The notes under the pieces are model-generated. The model had not been told where the DNA came from and did not search any database. It was given only the letters and a program-made list of their open reading frames with translations. From Chryseobacterium turcicum (GTDB lineage Bacteria > Bacteroidota > Bacteroidia > Flavobacteriales > Weeksellaceae): a stretch of DNA of 64,000 nucleotides. Positions 8,267 through 17,386 of the stretch are shown here, one piece after another (within the stretch, counting starts at the first letter, position 1; each line of letters begins with the position of its first letter). Position numbers and translations under genes: made by a program. The stretch is taken from contig NZ_JAJNAY010000001.1 of the NCBI RefSeq assembly GCF_021010565.1, positions 1,530,001 through 1,594,000 on the forward strand. Direction: 5' to 3'.

Positions 8267-9086
8267 TTTTAATTATTTTATGGGGATTAAAAAAGTGATT
8301 AAGTGGACCATTTCCTTTTCCGATGAGAACATCTTTTCCGTTTTTAATAGCCTCAAAGACATATTCTTGTGCTAATTCAACCGATTGATGTAGCTCTTCA
8401 CCTCTTGCAATGTATGCTGCAATAGCCGAGGAAAGGGTACATCCGGAACCATGGGTATTGTTGGTGCTAAATTTTTCTGTTTCAAAAGAAGATTGTTTAC
8501 TATTTTCCTCAATAAATAATGAAGTGATGATAGGAAGTTCCTGATGTCCGCCTTTAAGAAGAATATTTTTGCAACCTGATTTTAAAATCTTTTCTCCAGC
8601 AATCTGCATGTCTTCTAAAGTTTTTACTTCCATTTTTGCCAATATTGATGCTTCATCCATGTTTGGGGTAATAATATCCGCGATGGGAAATAATTTTTCA
8701 ACGATTGTTTGAATGGTTTCCTCTTCAATCAGTCGGTGTCCGCTTGTCGCAACCATAACCGGGTCGAACACAATTGGAGTTTTGGGATATTTAGCTAAAG
8801 TATTTACAATGGTTTCAACCAATTGAGGAGTATGTACCATTCCTATTTTAATGGCATCAGGAAAAATATCATCCAATACCGCTTCGATTTGAGCGGCAAC
8901 AGCTCCCATAGAAATGGGATATATTTTTTGTACTCCCATCGTATTTTGAACCGGAAGCGCAGTAAGTACTGAGGTTGCATAACATCCCAACGCTGAGAAT
9001 GTCTTGATGTCGGCTTGTATTCCTGCGCCGCCGCTGCCATCAAAACCTGCAATCGTAAGGACAGTGGGGTAAGTATATTTTTTCAT
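8253..9086 (-). CDS. thiD: Hydroxymethylpyrimidine/phosphomethylpyrimidine kinase
   Basis: 277 residues, ribokinase fold. ThiD phosphorylates HMP twice to give HMP pyrophosphate, one of the two halves joined by ThiE. The N-terminal GFDGSGGAGIQADIKTF block binds the pyrimidine, VFDPVMVATSGH is mid-protein, and NTHGSGCTLSSAIAA carries the anion hole and catalytic Cys/Asp region. It overlaps thiE by 4 bp and tenA by 14 bp. Confidence 0.94.
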   Translation of the reverse strand: MKKYTYPTVLTIAGFDGSGGAGIQADIKTFSALGCYATSVLTALPVQNTMGVQKIYPISMGAVAAQIEAVLDDIFPDAIKIGMVHTPQLVETIVNTLAKYPKTPIVFDPVMVATSGHRLIEEETIQTIVEKLFPIADIITPNMDEASILAKMEVKTLEDMQIAGEKILKSGCKNILLKGGHQELPIITSLFIEENSKQSSFETEKFSTNNTHGSGCTLSSAIAAYIARGEELHQSVELAQEYVFEAIKNGKDVLIGKGNGPLNHFFNPHKIIKNELV

Positions 9087-9721
9087 TTTACTATTTCATT
9101 TTTAATTTCGTAAGCTGCTTTTTCGGGATTTTCTGCACTACAGATTGCTGATACAATTGCTAATGCATCTGCTCCGGCTTTTATAATTGCGGCTGCGTTT
9201 GAGAAATTGATATTTCCGATAGCGACAAGAGGTTTATCGGTAAGAGACCTTATTTTAGATAAACCTTCCAATCCCCATTCTGTTACTGTATCTTTTTTGG
9301 TGTCTGTACTAAATATCGGACTGATTCCCAGATAATCTGATATTTCTGTATTTACACTTTCGAGTTGGCTCAAATATTCGATGGAATATCCAATCATTTT
9401 ATCTTTAAAAAATAATTCATTTCTGAGAATTGAGGGTGCTTTATCATTATTTCCCACATGAATTCCAAATGAACCTATTTTTTCGGCAATCTCAAAATGG
9501 TCATTAATAATAAGCGGAATATTATATTTATCAGTAATCTCTTTTAAAGCTATTGCTTTTCTAAGAAAATCTTCTGTTGAGGTATTTTTTTCACGCAGCT
9601 GAATAATATCTACACCACCCAAAATCGATTGTTCTGCAACTTTAAGAAAATCTTTTCCCAAGCAATCTTTTTCAGAAATCACTAAATACAGCTGATAAGG
9701 AAATGATGTTTTCTTAATCAT
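9083..9721 (-). CDS. thiE: Thiamine phosphate synthase
   Basis: 212-residue TIM barrel that joins HMP pyrophosphate to hydroxyethylthiazole phosphate. Visible family blocks are IIQLREK, LIINDH, GIHVGNND, GISPIFSTDTKKD and VAIGNIN. Overlaps of 4 bp with both neighbours (ATGA-type junctions) show tight coupling. No thiC, thiG or thiS lies nearby, so this operon is a salvage set. Confidence 0.93.
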   Translation of the reverse strand: MIKKTSFPYQLYLVISEKDCLGKDFLKVAEQSILGGVDIIQLREKNTSTEDFLRKAIALKEITDKYNIPLIINDHFEIAEKIGSFGIHVGNNDKAPSILRNELFFKDKMIGYSIEYLSQLESVNTEISDYLGISPIFSTDTKKDTVTEWGLEGLSKIRSLTDKPLVAIGNINFSNAAAIIKAGADALAIVSAICSAENPEKAAYEIKNEIVK

Positions 9722-10515
9722 TGTTTTATCAGTTTTAAATAGGTAGAAAACTCTTCTTCGGTAATATTGTAGAGTTTATCAATGATATTAAGTTGTAAAC
9801 TTCCTGGGCCTGTACTTTGTTTCGCGGCTATTTCTCCTGCTACGCCCAATAAACTCATTGCAGAAACGACAGCTTCGGTTTTGTTTTCTATAACTCCGAT
9901 AAAAGCACCAATCAGCGCAGTTGCTGTACAACCCAATCCGGTAACTTTAGTCATCATAGGATGCCCGTTTTTTAAGTGTATTTCTTGATTTTCACTGATG
10001 ATAATATCGGTTTCACCAGAAATACAGACTATTGATTTGTGATTTTGTACCAATATTTTGGCTGCTTCTACAGCTTCATTGCTTTGGGCTGTACTGTCTA
10101 CTCCTTTTGTAATTGTTTTAGTGGTTTTTGAAAGAGCGATAATTTCAGAGGCATTTCCTCTAATTACGGTAGGGTTTAAAGAGATTATCTTACTTAATAC
10201 AGAATCACGATAAGATGTTGCTCCAGCTCCTACAGGGTCTAATATCCAAGGTTTATTGAGTTCGTTTGCTTTTTTTATTGCGATAAGCATGGTCTCTTCC
10301 CAATATTCATCAAGTGTACCAATATTGATGACTAATGCGTGTGAAATATTTACCATTTCTTCTACTTCAGATTTTGCATGAGCCATTATTGGTGATGCGC
10401 CGATTGCCAGAACTGCATTAGCCGTGTTGTTCATTACAACATAATTGGTGATACTGTGAACGAGAGGAGAAGTGTTTCGTACTCGAAGTATGTTGTGCCA
10501 AAGATTGTTTTCCAT
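9718..10515 (-). CDS. thiM: Hydroxyethylthiazole kinase
   Basis: 265 residues. ThiM phosphorylates 4-methyl-5-hydroxyethylthiazole for use by ThiE. Conserved segments are NYVVMNNTANAVLAIGASP, LDPVGAGATSYR, IRGNASEI and VTGLGCTATA, the last carrying the active-site Cys. It is the first gene of the operon and starts about 75 bases after the TPP riboswitch. Confidence 0.94.
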   Translation of the reverse strand: MENNLWHNILRVRNTSPLVHSITNYVVMNNTANAVLAIGASPIMAHAKSEVEEMVNISHALVINIGTLDEYWEETMLIAIKKANELNKPWILDPVGAGATSYRDSVLSKIISLNPTVIRGNASEIIALSKTTKTITKGVDSTAQSNEAVEAAKILVQNHKSIVCISGETDIIISENQEIHLKNGHPMMTKVTGLGCTATALIGAFIGVIENKTEAVVSAMSLLGVAGEIAAKQSTGPGSLQLNIIDKLYNITEEEFSTYLKLIKQ

Positions 10516-10589
10516 TCTAAAATTTTTATCAATAAAAGCTTTAGGATAAAATCCGGTACAACAGTCATAATTTTAGAATATGACATATT

Positions 10590-10670
10590 GCTTTTCCCTA
10601 CGTCGGTGTAAGCCGTATCAGGTTCAAAGGGACTCTCTCAATTCTTTTCAGAATACCCCTAAAGCGTAAC
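10590..10670 (-). ncRNA. TPP riboswitch (THI element)
   Basis: On the minus strand the conserved THI blocks are present in order: TAGGGG, a variable stem with GAGA, CCCTTTGAACCTGA, then ACACCGACGTAGGGAA. It precedes thiM and should lower expression of the whole four-gene operon when thiamine pyrophosphate is plentiful. Only ~75 bases separate it from the start codon, so control of translation initiation is likely. Confidence 0.95.
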
Positions 10671-10671
10671 A

Positions 10672-10679
10672 CAAAAGTA
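10672..10679 (-). promoter_or_regulatory. -7 box for the thiamine operon
   Basis: Minus-strand TACTTTTG matches the Bacteroidota -7 consensus TAnnTTTG and sits immediately upstream of the riboswitch, where the transcript should start. No clean TTG is found 19-21 bp further up, so only the -7 part is supported. Confidence 0.5.
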
Positions 10680-10746
10680 TTGAAAAATATTGATTTGTAA
10701 ATTAAAGGATACTGATGTCTTCAAAAAATGAAGCTTTCATAAAAAT

Positions 10747-10782
10747 AAACCACTCTAAAACAGTTGTTTCAAAGTGGTTTTA
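10747..10782. terminator. Hairpin with A/T flanks, possible terminator
   Basis: AAACCACT pairs with AGTGGTTT around an 18-base loop and has T-rich flanks on both strands. It lies between the thiamine promoter and repeat copy A2, so it could end minus-strand readthrough from the gene at 11125 before the thiamine promoter. Confidence 0.5.
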
Positions 10783-10789
10783 TAATAAT

Positions 10790-10990
10790 AAAGCTGTTTA
10801 AACTAATTTTTGTTTAACCGCAAAAAGGGCAAAAGAAAGTCGAAATGTATAGTATTAGATATTCAAAGCTCTCAAAGAATTAAAAATCAAAGATTTTTTT
10901 GAACTTATGTGTTCTTTTTTCATTTTAAAAATAAGCTTTAATAGAAATATCTAAATCTTTTGTGCCTTTTGTGGTTAAATAAAAAGTTTA
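10790..10990 (+). repeat. Dispersed inverted-repeat element, family A copy 2
   Basis: Nearly the same ~200 bp as the element at 2764-2959, in the same orientation, beginning AAAGCTGTTTAAACTAA and ending CTTTTGTGGTTAAAT. Differences are scattered substitutions and one-base indels. No coding capacity. Confidence 0.8.
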
Positions 10991-11070
10991 ATACAATAAG
11001 CCTAAAAATTAAAATCTTTGCGTGAAAAAGATTTTATTCAATAAATAATAGTCTTTTTCATATAAAAAGA

Positions 11071-11103
11071 AAATCCCGAAGCGCAATTGCTCCGGGATTT
11101 TTT
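11071..11103 (-). terminator. Terminator of the 11.1-kb hypothetical gene
   Basis: AAATCCCG and CCGGGATTT form the stem, with GC-rich inner pairs; A and T runs flank it so it can act in either direction. The only adjacent gene end is the minus-strand gene stopping at 11125. Confidence 0.75.
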
Positions 11104-11124
11104 CGTAATGTATATAATATTGAT

Positions 11125-11523
11125 TTAGTGTCTTTTGAATAAGATTTCGTCCATTTTTGCTTGTTTCACATAGATTTTTTGAAAACTTACCGGCATATAT
11201 TGATATAAAATATCCCATTGATGAGTGTCGGTTTGCTTTTTAAAACTCTTGAAAGACCTTACAAAAAGATTTTCGATAATCTGTTTTACGTTTTGCGTTC
11301 CATTCCTGTAAATCCAGCCCATCATTTTGATGTTGTGATTCACAATGTTGATTTTCGATTCCTGTAACAGGTTTTTCAGGTGATCTACTGTTGTCTGAAT
11401 AATTCCTGCAAAGTTATCTTGTGCTGAAAGTTGCACGATTTCCTTTTGTAACGAAGGATAGAATACTTTTAAATGTTCAATTGCCCCATTTTCATTAATT
11501 ACTTTCTTGTCAATATTCTTCAT
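11125..11523 (-). CDS. Hypothetical protein, DUF7674-like
   Basis: 132-residue soluble protein with no signal peptide or membrane segment. The C-terminal part (KMMGWIYRNGTQNVKQ, NLFVRSF, WDILYQYMP) is typical of a small Bacteroidota family of unknown function that I associate, from memory and without proof, with DUF7674. Start at 11523 is chosen because the upstream in-frame extension is Lys/Asn/Phe-rich noise. Isolated gene with its own terminator. Confidence 0.65.
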   Translation of the reverse strand: MKNIDKKVINENGAIEHLKVFYPSLQKEIVQLSAQDNFAGIIQTTVDHLKNLLQESKINIVNHNIKMMGWIYRNGTQNVKQIIENLFVRSFKSFKKQTDTHQWDILYQYMPVSFQKIYVKQAKMDEILFKRH

Positions 11524-12028
11524 TTTAAATATTTTTTCAAAACATTCTTGTATTAGCCAAAACTGTACCAAGTTCTTGATTGTAATATTAAAAAACTGTT
11601 TCTTATGTGAATTTTGTTTTAATTTCTTACCCTTTGAGAAATCTTTTATTAATGGCAACTTTCGCACATATTATAAATCTTTGTTTAGTGATTAAAATTA
11701 TAATTCGTTGATTATTAATGCTAATAGTAATACTCAGTTTTTACGATTATGTAATAAACCATTTAAATAATGTAATGAAAGATTCTGCCAAAATTTGAAT
11801 AAGAGTGCTTTTTATCTGCCATAACTGAAAGATGTCATACTTTTCTTAACTGAATTAAATCATAAATTCAACGAAGTCAAATGTATTTTCAAACCTTTAG
11901 CATTAAAATTTAGCATAATGTGACAAGTAGGATATTCAAATTTTTAATTTTCAGATTCAAAGAAAAGAGATATTTATTCCGTTTTAACTTTCAGATTAAA
12001 TATATTTGCAATCCATAAAAAATCATCG
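11524..12028. other. 505-bp intergenic region between divergent genes
   Basis: Very AT-rich. It must hold the promoters for the minus-strand gene at 11523 and the plus-strand gene at 12029. A TATATTTG match to the -7 consensus TAnnTTTG lies at 12001-12008, 20 bases before the second gene. I see no coding frame, tRNA or repeat family member here. Confidence 0.5.
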
Positions 12029-13042
12029 ATGTTTACAAAAATTGTAGTCCACAGAGTAGGAAATAAAATCAACGGAGAATCACTTATACTTTCACAGGAA
12101 GAGCTTCAGTTGGATGAAGGTACAGTAGAGATGCTAGAAAATTACTTTTTAGGCTCTTTTAAAACTGAAGAAACCTATCAATTCTACAGCGATTCTTATT
12201 TGGTAAACAATCCGGTTTTCAGTTCGGTGTCTGAGATTTTTGATGATAAAGCCAAGTTCCTTTGGGAAGCAGAAAATATTGCTAAACATCTTTTCGAAGC
12301 TGCAGAAAATCCACGCGTTCAAGGTGGAGAGTTATTCATTGTTTTCTTTGAAGACGAAAGAGAAAGCGAAGAAAGAGTAGATAAAATCGGGATTTTTAAA
12401 ACCGAAAAAAGAGATTCTTTCTTAAAGATATTCCCTAAAAACGAATCTTTCGAAATTGAAAAAGACCAAGGAATCAGTCTTTCAAAAATTGATAAAGCAG
12501 CCTTAATTTACAATAACAATAAAGAAAGTGGCTATGTACTTTCCGTGGTTGATAACAACAAAAACGGAGATATGTATTACTGGTTCGAAGATTTCTTAAA
12601 AGTAAAACAGCGTGATGATGAGTATTTCCACACGCAGGAAGCTCTGATGGTTTACAAAGATTTTATCGTAAAGCAGCTTCCTCAAGAATTCGAAGTTTCA
12701 AAAGCAGATCAGGCAGATTTTTTAAACCAATCGATTAATTTCTTTAAAGAAAAAGAAGAGTTTAAGCTGGATGAATTTGCCGCTGAGGTACTGAAAGACG
12801 AGCATGTGATTGAAAGTTTTAATAATTTTAAAACCGATTACGAGCAAGAAATGCAGATCAACATTGCTGAAGAATTCCCAATCAGTGAAGCGGCGGTAAA
12901 AAAGACGCAGCGCCATTTTAAAAGTATTATTAAATTGGATAAAAATTTCCATATTTACATTCACGGTGACCGAAAAATGCTGGAACAAGGGCAGGATGAT
13001 AAAGGAAAATTTTATATGCTTTACTTTGATAAAGAAGTCTAA
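12029..13042 (+). CDS. Nucleoid-associated protein (NdpA/37-kDa family)
   Basis: 337 residues, a full-length member of the 37-kDa nucleoid-associated protein family. The family start is clear (VVHRVGNKINGESLILS), followed by an acidic, Lys/Glu-rich body with IDKAALIYNNNKESGY and DMYYWFEDFLKVKQRDD segments. Homologues such as E. coli YejK bind the nucleoid, but their detailed function is unclear. A -7 box is 20 bp upstream of the start and a strong terminator follows. A single-gene transcription unit. Confidence 0.88.
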   Translation: MFTKIVVHRVGNKINGESLILSQEELQLDEGTVEMLENYFLGSFKTEETYQFYSDSYLVNNPVFSSVSEIFDDKAKFLWEAENIAKHLFEAAENPRVQGGELFIVFFEDERESEERVDKIGIFKTEKRDSFLKIFPKNESFEIEKDQGISLSKIDKAALIYNNNKESGYVLSVVDNNKNGDMYYWFEDFLKVKQRDDEYFHTQEALMVYKDFIVKQLPQEFEVSKADQADFLNQSINFFKEKEEFKLDEFAAEVLKDEHVIESFNNFKTDYEQEMQINIAEEFPISEAAVKKTQRHFKSIIKLDKNFHIYIHGDRKMLEQGQDDKGKFYMLYFDKEV

Positions 13043-13207
13043 GAGAAAGTTTTAAAAACAATGTTTCAAAAATTGAAGCTTTGGATTCTTTAAATAAAAG
13101 ACATTTTTATATTATAATAACTGACGGTTTACAGGCTGAAATAAAGGGAATTAAATAAGATAACTCCACAATTTAACATTGGAAATTGAATCTCGGAATT
13201 AATTAAA

Positions 13208-13246
13208 AAAAACCAAAATTATCTTAAGTAATTTTGGTTTTTTTTA
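13208..13246 (+). terminator. Terminator after the nucleoid-associated gene
   Basis: AAACCAAAATTA pairs perfectly with TAATTTTGGTTT across a seven-base loop and is followed by eight T residues. It sits in the 331-bp gap before the phytochrome gene; the rest of the gap is AT-rich with a -7 box at its end. Confidence 0.9.
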
Positions 13247-13348
13247 ATTGGATATTGTATTTTGTTTTAATTTGTCATAATTTTTGTTAATTATAAATAC
13301 GAAATCAATATTGCATACCACATCTTTCAATTTGCGTATTTAAATCAG

Positions 13349-13356
13349 TATCTTTG
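13349..13356 (+). promoter_or_regulatory. -7 box of the phytochrome operon
   Basis: TATCTTTG matches TAnnTTTG and lies 17 bp before the ATG at 13374, implying a very short leader. A TTG upstream is at 14 bp rather than the usual 19-21, so the -33 element is not assured. Confidence 0.5.
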
Positions 13357-13373
13357 ATTACTTATTAGATACT

Positions 13374-15581
13374 ATGAATTTTGTAGAATGTCATGATGAG
13401 CCCATTCATGTTCCGGGCCACATACAAAGTTTTGGATACTTGATTGGCATAGACATAGCTTCTCTTACCATTACTTTTTTCAGTGAAAATATTACCGAGA
13501 TTTTTAAAATTGAAAATTCCGAAGGACTTTTCGGGAAAAAACTTTCCCAATTTCCTGATGTTTTTCAGCAGGTAATAGATTCTGAAATCTTCAAAGACGA
13601 CGGTTTTCTATTGAGAAAAGATAACGAAACTTATTTCGACAAAATTTTTTTAAACGAAAAACAATATCATTTTTCTGTTTTTCGTGCCAATGATTATATT
13701 TTTTTAGAATTTGAAGAGGTTACTGAAAATCATCAGAAGCGGATTACCAATAAATATGATAATTTCTATATTGTAGATAATGATCAGGAGATTTGGAATC
13801 AGCTTTTGAATACCATTTTCAATATCATCAATTATGACCGTATTATGGTCTACAAATTTATGAGTGATGGCTCAGGAAAGGTGATTGCCGAAAAAACCAA
13901 CGATCATTTTGACAGTTATTTAGGGCTTCATTATCCCGAACATGATATTCCGAGACAAGCACGTGAATTGTACAAAAAGAAAAGAAAAAGAATTTTTTCT
14001 GATGTCTATTCAGAGCCTGTTCGTGTTTTGAGTCGTACAGAAACCAATATCGATCTTACTTTTTCTTCTTCCAGAGCGATGTCGCCCATTCATGGTCAAT
14101 ATGTAAAAAACTCGGGAGCTTCATCAAGTTTCAGTATTTCCATTATTATTGATGATAAATTGTGGGGATTGGTAACTTGTCATAATTCTGAAGCGAAGCA
14201 TGTAGATCTTGAAGATCGCGTACAGGCGGGGATTTTTACCGTTTTAGCATCCAATGCCTATTCTTCTTTTAAAGCTAAAAAAGAGCTGGAATATCGATTA
14301 GATTTAAATGAAAAATTAAATAATTTAAAATCTGAATTCCTGAAACATGGAACTTTATTTGACTCTTTAGATGCCAATAAATCTGAACTAAGACTGATGC
14401 CAAAAGCTGACGGATTGGCCATTATTTCTGATACAGAGATTGTGACAGATGGTTTAACCCCCGATAATGAAACGATTGATAGAATTGTTGATTGGGCTTA
14501 TCAAAATACACCGCAAAATGTTTTTGTAAGCAACAGCTTTCTAAAAGATTATGGACAAGAATTAAATTTAAATTCAGATACCGCCGGAATTATCATTTAT
14601 TTTATTGAAAGAAGTAAAAAAGAAATTTTAATATGGTTTAGAAAAGAATTTGACGAGCATATTAATTGGGCTGGAAATCCGGAGAAAAAAATTGATGTGT
14701 GTTCGAAAGACGGCGTAGAGACACAATTTGTTTCTCCTCGTACATCTTTTCAGGTTTTTACGGAAAATAACAAAGGAAATTCTAAAAGATGGGGTGCTAA
14801 AAATGTAATCGCAGTAGATTTAATCCGTGATTTGATTCTTGAAACTTCTCACAAACAGTATATTACCATAAAAAAACTGAATGACCAGCTGAAAAAAGTA
14901 AATGAAGAGCTCGACAGTTTTTCTTATACGATTTCACACGATTTGGGAACTCCGCTTACCGTGATGAAGCTGAATGCACAGATGTTACTCAACAGTTTAG
15001 AAAACCCATCAGACAAGAATAAGACTAAAATCAATTCTATTATCGGTGAGATTGATAGTATGGCAGAAATGATGCAGAATGTGCTTCAGCTGAGCCGTGC
15101 AAAACACAGCGAAATACAGCTTGAAACCATTGAGACCAATCTTACCATTAAGAATATTACTGAGAATGCAAAAATCACCTACGATAGCCAGAAAAGTATG
15201 GTGGTGATTAAAGAATGTCCGGAAGTGTTGGCCGATAAAACGATGTTGCATCAGGTGTTTTTAAATATCATCAATAACGCAGTAAAATATTCGTCAGACC
15301 AGGAGCAGCCGATAATTGAAATAGAAGGTACAGAAGCGGGAGACAAAATTATTTATCGTATCAAAGATAACGGTATCGGTATTCCGGAAGAAAATAAGCA
15401 TAAAATGTTTAAAATTTTCAACCGTATGGATAATGCCAAAAAATTTAAAGGAAATGGAGTAGGCCTTTCTATTGTTCACAGAATTATGAACAGATTGGGT
15501 GGAAATGTAGATTATGAGAGTAATAAAGATGGAACTTGTTTTATTTTAACGTTTCAAAAACCTAATTTTGTACAACTTTAA
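13374..15581 (+). CDS. bphP: Bacteriophytochrome histidine kinase
   Basis: 735-residue red/far-red photoreceptor. Order: PAS (about 1-115), GAF (130-300), PHY (315-490), dimerisation/HisKA (505-575) and HATPase (620-735). Cys6 just before DEPIHVPGHIQSFG is in the position of the biliverdin-binding cysteine of bacteriophytochromes. The GAF carries PEHDIPRQA (the PASDIP region) and SPIHGQYVKNSG. PHY has SPRTSF and KRWG. The phospho-acceptor is His522 in ISHDLGTPL, and NNAVKY, DNGIGIP and GNGVGLS form the ATP site. No transmembrane segment and no fused receiver domain. The heme oxygenase that makes its chromophore follows after 9 bp. No response regulator is adjacent, so its partner must be elsewhere. 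Confidence 0.95.
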   Translation: MNFVECHDEPIHVPGHIQSFGYLIGIDIASLTITFFSENITEIFKIENSEGLFGKKLSQFPDVFQQVIDSEIFKDDGFLLRKDNETYFDKIFLNEKQYHFSVFRANDYIFLEFEEVTENHQKRITNKYDNFYIVDNDQEIWNQLLNTIFNIINYDRIMVYKFMSDGSGKVIAEKTNDHFDSYLGLHYPEHDIPRQARELYKKKRKRIFSDVYSEPVRVLSRTETNIDLTFSSSRAMSPIHGQYVKNSGASSSFSISIIIDDKLWGLVTCHNSEAKHVDLEDRVQAGIFTVLASNAYSSFKAKKELEYRLDLNEKLNNLKSEFLKHGTLFDSLDANKSELRLMPKADGLAIISDTEIVTDGLTPDNETIDRIVDWAYQNTPQNVFVSNSFLKDYGQELNLNSDTAGIIIYFIERSKKEILIWFRKEFDEHINWAGNPEKKIDVCSKDGVETQFVSPRTSFQVFTENNKGNSKRWGAKNVIAVDLIRDLILETSHKQYITIKKLNDQLKKVNEELDSFSYTISHDLGTPLTVMKLNAQMLLNSLENPSDKNKTKINSIIGEIDSMAEMMQNVLQLSRAKHSEIQLETIETNLTIKNITENAKITYDSQKSMVVIKECPEVLADKTMLHQVFLNIINNAVKYSSDQEQPIIEIEGTEAGDKIIYRIKDNGIGIPEENKHKMFKIFNRMDNAKKFKGNGVGLSIVHRIMNRLGGNVDYESNKDGTCFILTFQKPNFVQL

Positions 15582-15590
15582 AACAAAAAT

Positions 15591-16142
15591 ATGGTATCTG
15601 AATATCTAAAACAAAATACAGCCGAGTATCACGATGCAGCTGAAAAATTATTTAGCTCTGAAAAAATTTTTAATAAAACCTTTACTTTAGAAGATTATAA
15701 AAAAATCATCAACACCAATTATTTGATGTTGCTTCACAGTGAAAACAAAATTTTCACCAGTCTTTCTGATAAGTTTTCTGAAAAACTTCAATTAAATCAA
15801 AGAGTAAAACTTCCTTTGATTGAGAAAGATTTGGCAAGTTTGGCATTAGAAAATCAAACTCCGTCTCACGATTTTGAATTGGCTAATGATTTTGAAGCTT
15901 TGGGAGCAATGTATGTGATTGAAGGTTCTACTTTAGGTGGAAACGTTATCGCAAAACAACTTTCTAAAACTGAAGGATTTGATAATGTAACATTTAATTT
16001 CTTCGGTTGTTATCAGGAAAATACAGGATCGATGTGGAAGAATTTCAAAGAAGTTTTAGACACTGAAGTTACTGAAGAAAACTATAATGAAGTGTTAGCA
16101 GGCGCTAAAAAATTATATACGTTTTTATTAAACGTTAATTAA
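15591..16142 (+). CDS. bphO: Biliverdin-producing heme oxygenase
   Basis: 183 residues. It opens heme to biliverdin, CO and iron, supplying the chromophore for the phytochrome encoded 9 bp upstream. His14 in EYHDAAEKL is the expected proximal heme ligand. The GAMYVIEGSTLGGNVIAK segment is the distal helix with its glycine-rich kink. The co-operon arrangement with a bacteriophytochrome makes a signalling role more likely than iron scavenging. Confidence 0.93.
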   Translation: MVSEYLKQNTAEYHDAAEKLFSSEKIFNKTFTLEDYKKIINTNYLMLLHSENKIFTSLSDKFSEKLQLNQRVKLPLIEKDLASLALENQTPSHDFELANDFEALGAMYVIEGSTLGGNVIAKQLSKTEGFDNVTFNFFGCYQENTGSMWKNFKEVLDTEVTEENYNEVLAGAKKLYTFLLNVN

Positions 16143-16161
16143 TTTTCTTAAATAATAATTA

Positions 16162-16197
16162 AAATTCCCGAAAGATTGCTCAATTTTTCGGGAATTT
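16162..16197 (+). terminator. Terminator of the phytochrome operon
   Basis: AAATTCCCGAAA pairs with TTTCGGGAATTT around a short loop, 20 bp after the heme oxygenase stop. Confidence 0.85.
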
Positions 16198-16250
16198 GTA
16201 CATTTGGGAAGCAAAAAATTAAACGAACAAATAAATAATAAAAAGTAATA

Positions 16251-16274
16251 TTATGAAACTGTAAAGTTCCATAA
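16251..16274 (+). promoter_or_regulatory. Leader inverted repeat before mdh
   Basis: TTATGAAACT, four-base loop, AGTTCCATAA: ten pairs with one mismatch, ending 30 bp before the mdh start. No T run follows, so it is a possible leader hairpin or operator rather than a terminator. Confidence 0.35.
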
Positions 16275-16303
16275 TACCATTAAAAACAATAAATCAATAT
16301 ATT

Positions 16304-17230
16304 ATGAAAGTAACTGTAGTAGGCGCAGGCGCTGTAGGAGCAAGTTGTGCAGAATACATCGCAATGAAAGACTTCTGTTCAGAAGTAGTTTTAGTAGATA
16401 TTAAAGAAGGTTTTGCTGAAGGAAAAGCAATGGACTTGATGCAAACTGCATCTTTGAACGGATTTGATACAAAAATTACGGGTACAACAGGAGATTACAG
16501 CAAAACAGCAGGTTCTCACGTAGCAGTAATCACTTCTGGAATTCCAAGAAAACCAGGAATGACAAGAGAAGAATTAATCGGTATCAACGCTGGAATTGTA
16601 AAAGAAGTTACTGAAAACTTAGTAAAAAACTCTCCGGACGTAATCATTATTGTGGTTTCTAACCCAATGGATACTATGGCTTATTTGGTACACAAAACTT
16701 CAGGTCTTCCTAAGCACAAAATCATCGGTATGGGTGGTGCTTTAGATTCTGCAAGATTCAAATACAGATTGGCTGAAGCTTTAGAAGCTCCAATTTCTGA
16801 CGTAGACGGTATGGTAATCGCTGCTCACAGTGATACTGGTATGCTTCCTTTATTGAGCAAAGCGACAAGAAACGGAGTTCCAGTAACTGAGTTTCTTGAC
16901 GAAGCTAAACAACAATATGTAATCGAAGAAACTAAAGTTGGTGGTGCTACATTAACTAAATTATTAGGAACTTCTGCTTGGTACGCTCCGGGTGCTGCAG
17001 TATCTGTAATGGTTCAGGCAATTGCATGTGACCAAAAGAAAATGATTCCTTGTTCATTAATGCTTGACGGAGAGTATGGCGAAAGCGATATTTGTCTTGG
17101 TGTTCCTGCAATTATCGGGAAAAACGGTGTTGAAAGCATCGTAACAATTTCTTTAACTGAAGAAGAAAAAGCTAAATTTGCTGAAGCTGCACAAGCGGTA
17201 AGAGAAGTAAATGGTGATTTGAAGTTTTAA
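16304..17230 (+). CDS. mdh: Malate dehydrogenase
   Basis: 308 residues, the LDH-like type of malate dehydrogenase that interconverts malate and oxaloacetate with NAD in the TCA cycle. VVGAGAVGASCA is the Rossmann loop and Asp32 in LVDIKEG selects NAD. Substrate arginines lie in IPRKPGMTREEL, VSNPMD is the conserved loop, and AAHSDTGMLPL holds the catalytic His. Single gene with its own leader and a strong terminator. Confidence 0.95.
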   Translation: MKVTVVGAGAVGASCAEYIAMKDFCSEVVLVDIKEGFAEGKAMDLMQTASLNGFDTKITGTTGDYSKTAGSHVAVITSGIPRKPGMTREELIGINAGIVKEVTENLVKNSPDVIIIVVSNPMDTMAYLVHKTSGLPKHKIIGMGGALDSARFKYRLAEALEAPISDVDGMVIAAHSDTGMLPLLSKATRNGVPVTEFLDEAKQQYVIEETKVGGATLTKLLGTSAWYAPGAAVSVMVQAIACDQKKMIPCSLMLDGEYGESDICLGVPAIIGKNGVESIVTISLTEEEKAKFAEAAQAVREVNGDLKF

Positions 17231-17254
17231 TTTTTATTAAACTTTATATAAATG

Positions 17255-17287
17255 AAATCCGCGCTCGAAAGAGTGCGGATTTTTTTG
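17255..17287 (+). terminator. Terminator after mdh
   Basis: AAATCCGC-CTC stem, GAAA loop, GAG-GCGGATTT then a T run. Textbook intrinsic terminator 25 bp past the stop. Confidence 0.92.
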
Positions 17288-17316
17288 CTAGCAATCAATT
17301 ACTTGATGTTTTTATC

Positions 17317-17375
17317 AATAGAGTTGGGCTTTAGCCCGACTTTAATTAAAGAGTTAACTTCGGCTTTAGTCAAAA
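17317..17375. repeat. Family C repeat unit (GGGCTTTAGCCC)
   Basis: An AATAGAG tract is joined to the palindrome GGGCTTTAGCCC, followed by a degenerate CGGCTTTAG. The same end sequence bounds the longer element at 35316-35471 on both sides, so this is a one-ended or decayed copy. Confidence 0.6.
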
Positions 17376-17386
17376 TATATTGTTTT

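Noticed and set aside
11524..12028. tRNA or small RNA gene in the long AT-rich gap
   Set aside because: No cloverleaf, TTCGA-type T loop or conserved hairpin could be found on either strand.
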